Shown: positions 24,723 to 29,148 of the stretch, piece after piece
How the letters are laid out: each line of letters starts with the position of its first letter
How positions within the stretch are numbered: position 1 is the stretch's first letter
From: UBA10427 sp003500135
Lineage (GTDB): Bacteria; Bacteroidota; Bacteroidia; Cytophagales; Cyclobacteriaceae
Direction: 5' to 3'
Length of the DNA: 29,148 nt
NCBI GenBank assembly: GCA_963966275.1
Contig: CAWZYQ010000036.1
Span: 1-29,148, forward strand
Program-made: the position numbers and the translations under genes
The notes under the pieces: generated by a model
Database searches by the model: none
What the model was told of the DNA's origin: nothing
What the model saw: the letters and a program-made list of their open reading frames with translations, nothing else

Positions 24723-25199
24723 ATGAACCACCCACTTGCAAACCTGAATGAAGAAGAACTCAACCAGTTATTAAAGGCTCCGGTATGGATAACCGTGCTG
24801 ATTGCCAGCGCTGATGGTAAAATCCAAAAAAAAGAACTGGAATATGCTGGGCGCTATGTAAAAGAAAATGCCAAAGTAACATCTGAGCTACAAAACTACT
24901 ATGAACAGGTAAGTTCAAAATTCAATAAGGAGTTGAAAGGCCATTTGATTTTGCTTTCGGATGATCCTATGGTACGCATTGAACTGATGGAGGAACAATT
25001 GATACATTTAAATGAAGTGATCACTAAAATCCCTTCAGAATTTGCTGTTCAATTGCATAAAAGTTGGCGTGATTTGGCATATGGAGTAGCTAAAGCAGCA
25101 GGTGGATTTTTGGGAATTGGTAAAATTGATGAAAAGGAAAGCGAATACCTTCAACTTAATATGATTGAAATGCCAAAAGGAGAGGGGGGGAATGGCTAA
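24723..25199 (+). CDS. Uncharacterised protein, possibly TerB-like
   Basis: The 158-residue protein is mostly helical, with no signal peptide. The ITVLIASADGKIQKKELEYA segment near residues 18-38 is like the start of the TerB/DjlA-type helical domain, where an acidic DGxxxxxE motif binds metal. The rest of the pattern is too weak for a firm claim. The C-terminal part (AYGVAKAAGGFLGIGKIDEKES) is glycine-rich. It lies between the DinB-like gene (8 bp) and the rhomboid gene, whose start overlaps its end by 8 bp, so it is very likely a real gene. No function is proposed. Confidence 0.75.
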   Translation: MNHPLANLNEEELNQLLKAPVWITVLIASADGKIQKKELEYAGRYVKENAKVTSELQNYYEQVSSKFNKELKGHLILLSDDPMVRIELMEEQLIHLNEVITKIPSEFAVQLHKSWRDLAYGVAKAAGGFLGIGKIDEKESEYLQLNMIEMPKGEGGNG

Positions 25200-25749
25200 T
25201 TCCGAACCCAACCTTATAGCGCCGGCACGAATGGTGTTTTTTATGTGGCTAATTTTTACCGTTAATAATATTGTACAGATTGAGCTCACCAACTTTGGTA
25301 TCTTGCCAAGAAACTGGTGGGGACTGATTGGTATAGTTACCGCCCCTTATCTGCACGGCAGTCTTGACCATCTCATATCGAATACCGTTCCGTTGCTCAT
25401 ACTGGGTGGTGTTTTATACTATTTTTATGCAGCTATTGCCAGCGCTGTTTTTTATACCTGTTATTTCTTAACCAACATTTTAGTTTGGTTATTTGCCAGA
25501 CCTAATATACACATCGGCGCAAGTGGGCTTATTTACGGTTTCGCGGCATTTTTGATCACTTATGGTATTGTGAAAAAAGACCTAAAGTCCATCATTATTT
25601 CACTAATTACGGTTTTTTTATACGGAGGGATGATTTATGGTGTATTGCCCGTTAATTACATGATGTCTTGGGAATCGCATTTTTTTGGAGCGCTCAGTGG
25701 GATACTTATTGCAGTGCGTTTGGGCAGAAGAAAGGAAAAGGCCTACTAG
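25192..25749 (+). CDS. Rhomboid-family intramembrane serine protease
   Basis: From the ATG at 25192 the protein has 185 residues. This start is preferred because AGGAG plus a G-run lies 5-12 nt upstream and it overlaps the previous gene by 8 bp; an in-frame ATG at 25165 would add nine residues. About six membrane helices are seen. The catalytic dyad is present: Ser111 in GASGLIYG and His163 in ESHFFGALSG, with the HGSLDHLISN motif that includes the oxyanion-site His/Asn. Rhomboids cleave membrane proteins within or near the bilayer; the substrate is unknown. The 3' end overlaps the convergent cyclophilin gene by 4 bp. Confidence 0.93.
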   Translation: MANSEPNLIAPARMVFFMWLIFTVNNIVQIELTNFGILPRNWWGLIGIVTAPYLHGSLDHLISNTVPLLILGGVLYYFYAAIASAVFYTCYFLTNILVWLFARPNIHIGASGLIYGFAAFLITYGIVKKDLKSIIISLITVFLYGGMIYGVLPVNYMMSWESHFFGALSGILIAVRLGRRKEKAY

Positions 25750-26186
25750 TCCTCTTCAATTATCTCTATTGCCTCTATTAAATCACCTTGTCTTATCTGA
25801 TCCAGGACATCCAGGCCATCGGTCACTCTTCCAAAAACAGTGTGGTTCCTGTCGAGGTGTTTGGTATTGTCGCGGTTATGGCAAATGAAAAATTGCGATC
25901 CGCCGGTGTTTCTGCCGGCATGGGCCATTGAAAGAACACCGCGGTCATGATATTGATTTTCACCATTAAGCTCACAATCTATGGTATATCCGGGCCCCCC
26001 GGCGCCATCTCCTTTAGGGCAACCACCCTGAATTACAAAGTTGGGGACCACACGATGCCAGGTAAGGCCATTGTAAAAGCCCTCCTGTGCTAATTTAACA
26101 AAGTTCGCAACGGTGTTTGGGGCATCTTTACCATAAAACTCAACGTGCATTTGACCCTTGTTCGTACTTATGATCGCTTTTTTCAT
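25746..26186 (-). CDS. Peptidyl-prolyl cis-trans isomerase, cyclophilin type
   Basis: The 146-residue single-domain cyclophilin speeds the cis-trans change of X-Pro bonds during folding. Family signatures are WHRVVPNFVIQGG (the catalytic Arg block, with Trp instead of the usual Phe before HRV), the GPGYTIDCE segment, GVLSMAHAGRNTGGSQFFI and HTVFGRV. There is no signal peptide, so it should be cytoplasmic. It lies 60 bp downstream of the amylase gene on the same strand, separated by a possible terminator hairpin, so it is probably transcribed separately. Confidence 0.96.
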   Translation of the reverse strand: MKKAIISTNKGQMHVEFYGKDAPNTVANFVKLAQEGFYNGLTWHRVVPNFVIQGGCPKGDGAGGPGYTIDCELNGENQYHDRGVLSMAHAGRNTGGSQFFICHNRDNTKHLDRNHTVFGRVTDGLDVLDQIRQGDLIEAIEIIEED

Positions 26187-26206
26187 GATTTTAATTTAAT
26201 AATAAT

Positions 26207-26236
26207 GAGCCCCGGTTTTGTTTATGGCCAGGGCTC
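26207..26236 (-). terminator. Possible terminator between the amylase and cyclophilin genes
   Basis: GAGCCC (26207-26212) pairs with GGGCTC (26231-26236), extended by GG/CC after one mismatch, with a 12-nt loop. In the minus direction it is followed by an AT-rich stretch without a long T-run, so termination is likely but not certain. Confidence 0.55.
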
Positions 26237-26246
26237 TATTCATATT

Positions 26247-27644
26247 TTATTTTATATAAACCTGGTATCCCCAGGCTTTTAAATTTAAACTCGGGTTTGC
26301 ATTTAATTCAACAATTTCATTGGCAAAATAGTTGGTAAATTCTCCATTAATAGACTCATCTTGCAATGTAATAGTTTGGGCTTCACCACTTAAATTTAAT
26401 ACCACCAATACAGTGTTATCATCAAGTGTTCTCTTAAATGCAAACACATTTTCATCGGCTTCTGTAGATATTCTATCCATCCATGCTCCGGCGCTACCGT
26501 TCCATAGCGCCTTATTGTCATTTTTTAGCTGGTCAAGCTTTTGATAAAAATCACCAAATTGTATGTTTGACCAATCGATCTGGTCTTTCTCAAAAAATTC
26601 AAGTCTCTTTTTCATACCCGCTTCCTGACCAGAGTATATCAACGGCATGCCCGGTACGGTAAATGACAATACCGCAAATGTTTCCACACCATCACCCAGT
26701 CTTTCGAATACCGTTCCATTCCAACTGTTTTCGTCGTGATTCGTAATGAACTGCATGGCATAGGCGCCTTCAGGGTATTTAATGGTCACACTATCAAAAT
26801 ATGGCATAATGTCATTTGCATTTTTTTTGCCCTTGGCTATACCGTTCATAATATGATGAAACTCCCAGCCATAGTTCATATTAAATGCTTCCTCCAGGAG
26901 GGCAATTTCACTTTCGTCTTCCGCCAACATAAATACAGGCTTAATTTCATTAAGCTGTTCACGGGCATTCGCCCAGAAATCAACCGGTACCATACCGGCA
27001 ACGTCACAGCGATATCCGTCAATATCGGCTTCGCTTACCCAATATGATAAGGCATCGATCATAGCTTCGCGCATTTCCTGGTTGCCATAGTCTAGCTGTG
27101 CAACATCTGTCCAGTCAAATGGCGCGATCATATTTCCTGTGGAGTCTTTTTTATACCATTCCGGATGGTCCTTGATCCATTGGTTATCCCATCCTGTATG
27201 ATTAGCAACCCAGTCAATTAATACTTTAAAGCCCATATCATGTGCCTGGTCTACAACAGATTTGAAATCTTCAAGTGTTCCAAACTCAGGGTTTACGGCT
27301 TTATAATCCTGCACTGCGTAGTATGAACCCAATGTGCCTTTTCTATTTTTTTCACTTATTGGGTGTATAGGCATAAACCATAAAATGTCTACCCCCATTT
27401 GACGCAGTCTGGTTAAATGCTCGGCAAATGCTTTAAATGTACCTTCTTTGGTATACTGCCGCACATTCACTTCATAAATGGTCGCATTTTTCGACCATTC
27501 CGGGTGAAATACTCCCTGCTCAGAATTTTCTAATGCAGTTGATTCCTGTTGTGTGCCGGTGTCCTGTTTTACCGACCCCGTACAACTGTACAATGCAATG
27601 GCAAACAAAGCTAAAAACCATGCATTCCGAATTATTTTATTCAT
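26247..27644 (-). CDS. Alpha-amylase family (GH13) lipoprotein
   Basis: The 465-residue enzyme has a lipoprotein signal (LYSC, lipid Cys21) and should sit in the periplasm or outer membrane. The GH13 barrel is complete, with the conserved regions DWVANH, DGYRCDVAG (nucleophile Asp214), FMLAEDES (acid/base Glu242) and ITNHDENSW (Asp304). A C-terminal beta domain ends the protein. GH13 enzymes act on alpha-1,4-glucans such as starch, glycogen or maltodextrins; the exact substrate cannot be told. No SusC/SusD pair or other starch-use gene lies nearby, so it is a lone enzyme in this window. It has a perfect-looking promoter at 27679-27709. Confidence 0.95.
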   Translation of the reverse strand: MNKIIRNAWFLALFAIALYSCTGSVKQDTGTQQESTALENSEQGVFHPEWSKNATIYEVNVRQYTKEGTFKAFAEHLTRLRQMGVDILWFMPIHPISEKNRKGTLGSYYAVQDYKAVNPEFGTLEDFKSVVDQAHDMGFKVLIDWVANHTGWDNQWIKDHPEWYKKDSTGNMIAPFDWTDVAQLDYGNQEMREAMIDALSYWVSEADIDGYRCDVAGMVPVDFWANAREQLNEIKPVFMLAEDESEIALLEEAFNMNYGWEFHHIMNGIAKGKKNANDIMPYFDSVTIKYPEGAYAMQFITNHDENSWNGTVFERLGDGVETFAVLSFTVPGMPLIYSGQEAGMKKRLEFFEKDQIDWSNIQFGDFYQKLDQLKNDNKALWNGSAGAWMDRISTEADENVFAFKRTLDDNTVLVVLNLSGEAQTITLQDESINGEFTNYFANEIVELNANPSLNLKAWGYQVYIK

Positions 27645-27678
27645 TTTAATATGGATTAAAAGGTTTAAAAATGATTGT

Positions 27679-27709
27679 CAAAATTAAAACAAGAGTGCGA
27701 AGCCACAAA
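27679..27709 (-). promoter_or_regulatory. Promoter of the amylase gene (Bacteroidota consensus)
   Basis: On the minus strand TTTG (27709-27706), a 19-nt spacer and TAATTTTG (27686-27679) match the published Bacteroidota housekeeping consensus (TTTG, TAnnTTTG) fully, 35 bp before the start codon. It is the best promoter match seen in the window. Confidence 0.75.
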
Positions 27710-27817
27710 TGACTTTTATTGGTTTTATATCTTTTTGATTTTTTTTAAGTTTTAAAGTTATAAACCCGATATTCTCAATTGCTTTGTTGTTTTAAAAGCA
27801 ATTACTTCTAAAGACAG

Positions 27818-29148
27818 ATGGTTGACCTAGCCAGATATTTCGATTTACCGCATTTCCAAAACAGCGCTGATTTAAAATTGGTTTAATTCAATGTGGCCTT
27901 TTTGGATCTTTTTACAAAAAATGAAGAGGAGTTGAAAAAAATATTTATGGGGAATTTTGTAAACAGATTCTGTGAACCCACTAAAGAAATCTATCAGTAC
28001 TGATTTACATAATTAAACAAGAAAAATACAACTTAAAAACACCATTTCGTTTCAATCAAGGCCCGAAAAGTTGTACGATATAATTTTAAATCCAATCAAA
28101 ACCGATGATCAAATTGGTTTTATTGGGCATTGCCTTGATATTACGGACAACATTAAAACCCAAAACGATTTAAGTCGCCTTAAAAGGAATTATACCAATA
28201 TCAGGGACGAGCTTAAAGAAATTAACCAAAAAACCGACCTGATAATACAAAATTCCAATATAGGTATATGGGAGTGGGATGCTAAAACGGATAAAGTCGA
28301 AATTTCTGGTCCGATATTTACAATTCTGTGTTATGAGCCAAATCGTGATGATTCGGAAGCGCTTTTTTGGTCACTGGTTTATCCCCAGGATCAGGAAAAA
28401 TCATATAGAAAATTTAATGGGTTGGCAATTGGTAAAACAAACCAATTCCATGAAAACTTCAGAGTGAAACACCGGGATGGGCATTTTTTTATATCAATTC
28501 CTCTGGTTTTGCTCTAAGAAATGAAAATGGTGAGGTTTTTAAAGTTTTTGGGATTCACGAAAATATAAGCGCTAAAGTTGAAGTTGATCAAAAGCTTGTT
28601 GAGAGTGAACGGCTATTTAGGGGGATTATTGAAAACGTGATTGATATCTATTATCGTTCTGATCTTGAAGGGGGAATAAAAATTATTAGCCATTCGATTT
28701 ATGGAGTTCTTGGGTATATGCACGAAGAAGTTTTAGGGAAAAATGTAATCGAATTCCACGCAAATAAGGACGCCAGAAAAGAACTATTGGAAGAACTGGA
28801 AAAGAGTGGTGAAGTAATCAACTTTAACACATACCTGATTGACAAAAACAACATGTCGCAATATGTATCAGCAAATGTAAAATATGTTTATGATGAAAAA
28901 TGGTCACCTATTGCAATAGATGGCTTTCTAAGGGATATGACTGATCAACATCTGTTTGAAGAAGCGTTGAGAGAAAGCGAGAGTCGTTATAAAATGTTTT
29001 CTAACCTTACTATAGAAGCCATTATTCTTCATAATAATGGAATATATCAGATGTAAATGATTCATTGGTCAAAATGATCGGATATAATCGTGATGAGTTA
29101 ATCGGTAAGAATATTATAAAACCTGCTTTGGCGCCTGAATATAGCTGT
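27818..29148 (+). pseudogene. Multi-PAS sensor (probably histidine kinase) gene in decay, continues past the window
   Basis: The sense frame can be traced from ATG 27818 (MVDLARYFDLPHFQNSADLK) through an in-frame TAA at 27884-27886 into FNVAFLDLFTKNEEELKKIF, a PAS-type block. Near 28022-28040 the frame shifts into IQLKNTISFQSRPEKLYDII and then GHCLDITDN, the end of PAS 1. A coiled linker and PAS 2 (IQNSNIGIWEWDAKTDKV onward) follow. At the T7 run 28484-28490 one base is missing, and sense resumes as YINSSGFALRNENGEVFKVF. PAS 3 (28637 onward) ends in DGFLRDMTDQ, and a fourth begins near 28970. At about 29048 one base is again missing before SDVNDSLVKMIGYNRDELIG. No kinase domain is seen before the window ends. 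Four lesions in 1.3 kb argue for a pseudogene. Confidence 0.8.

Noticed and set aside
25165..25191. Upstream start for the rhomboid gene
   Set aside because: The ATG at 25192 has an AGGAG-type site at good distance and an 8-bp overlap; the earlier start adds a charged, family-unlike tail.

Overview
This window looks like a chromosome segment from a Bacteroidota bacterium, most likely order Cytophagales. The evidence is the moderate-to-low GC, the Bacteroidota promoter form (TTTG-N19-TAATTTTG upstream of the amylase gene), the general absence of Shine-Dalgarno sequences, a type IX secretion (T9SS) sorting domain, a HEIGH-type M57 peptidase remnant, a BlaI/M56-TonB pair, DUF4159, and the fusion of a GH3 hexosaminidase to a beta-lactamase-fold domain. 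No rRNA, tRNA, CRISPR array, IS element or prophage was seen. Most of the window is housekeeping or envelope chromosome with closely packed genes.

Layout: (1) 1-1668 holds the 3' end of a PAP2 phosphatase, a clear terminator, about 570 bp of AT-rich noncoding DNA with small hairpins, and a UPF0316 membrane protein. (2) 1743-5553 is a complete glycerol-use cluster, glpK-glpD-glpF, giving uptake, phosphorylation and oxidation to dihydroxyacetone phosphate. (3) 5542-6832 (minus) holds a DoxX-like membrane protein with a perfect Shine-Dalgarno, followed by a GNAT-like protein resembling stand-alone phage acetyltransferases. (4) 6964-8858 (minus) is a BlaI repressor and an M56/TonB-type sensor-protease gene broken by two compensating frameshifts, behind a promoter covered by two ACTA-N6-TAGT palindromes. 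(5) 8988-9683 encodes an unknown lipoprotein. (6) 9680-14357 (minus) is a five-gene envelope operon: dacB-type PBP4, DUF4159, GT39, GtrA, SDR. It diverges from a 982-residue GH3/serine-hydrolase fusion at 14436-17384.

(7) 17385-18562 is the oddest stretch. It has three copies of a 67-bp unit in exact register, each with a TACGTATG and a CCGGCCGGCTTTT core in otherwise diverged sequence. A C-terminal remnant of an M57 peptidase and an orphan fibronectin-III/T9SS sorting-domain fragment follow. It reads as a degraded, rearranged locus. (8) 18569-19749 holds a lipoprotein MsrB, a DUF4442 hot-dog protein and a small basic lipoprotein. (9) 19795-24039 (minus) encodes a sigma-54 activator response regulator followed by a GAF-PAS-PAS hybrid kinase with REC and Hpt domains, together supplying every step of a His-Asp-His-Asp phosphorelay. 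(10) 24172-25749 is a DinB/TerB-like/rhomboid operon facing a cyclophilin. (11) 26247-27644 is a GH13 amylase lipoprotein with a textbook promoter. (12) 27818 to the window end is a multi-PAS sensor gene in decay, with one in-frame stop and three frameshifts.

The strongest leads are the 67-bp repeat array and its neighbouring gene remnants, the twin-operator BlaI control region with its broken sensor gene, and the decaying PAS sensor. I did not find evidence for a wholly new system. The repeat array is the feature least explained by known families.
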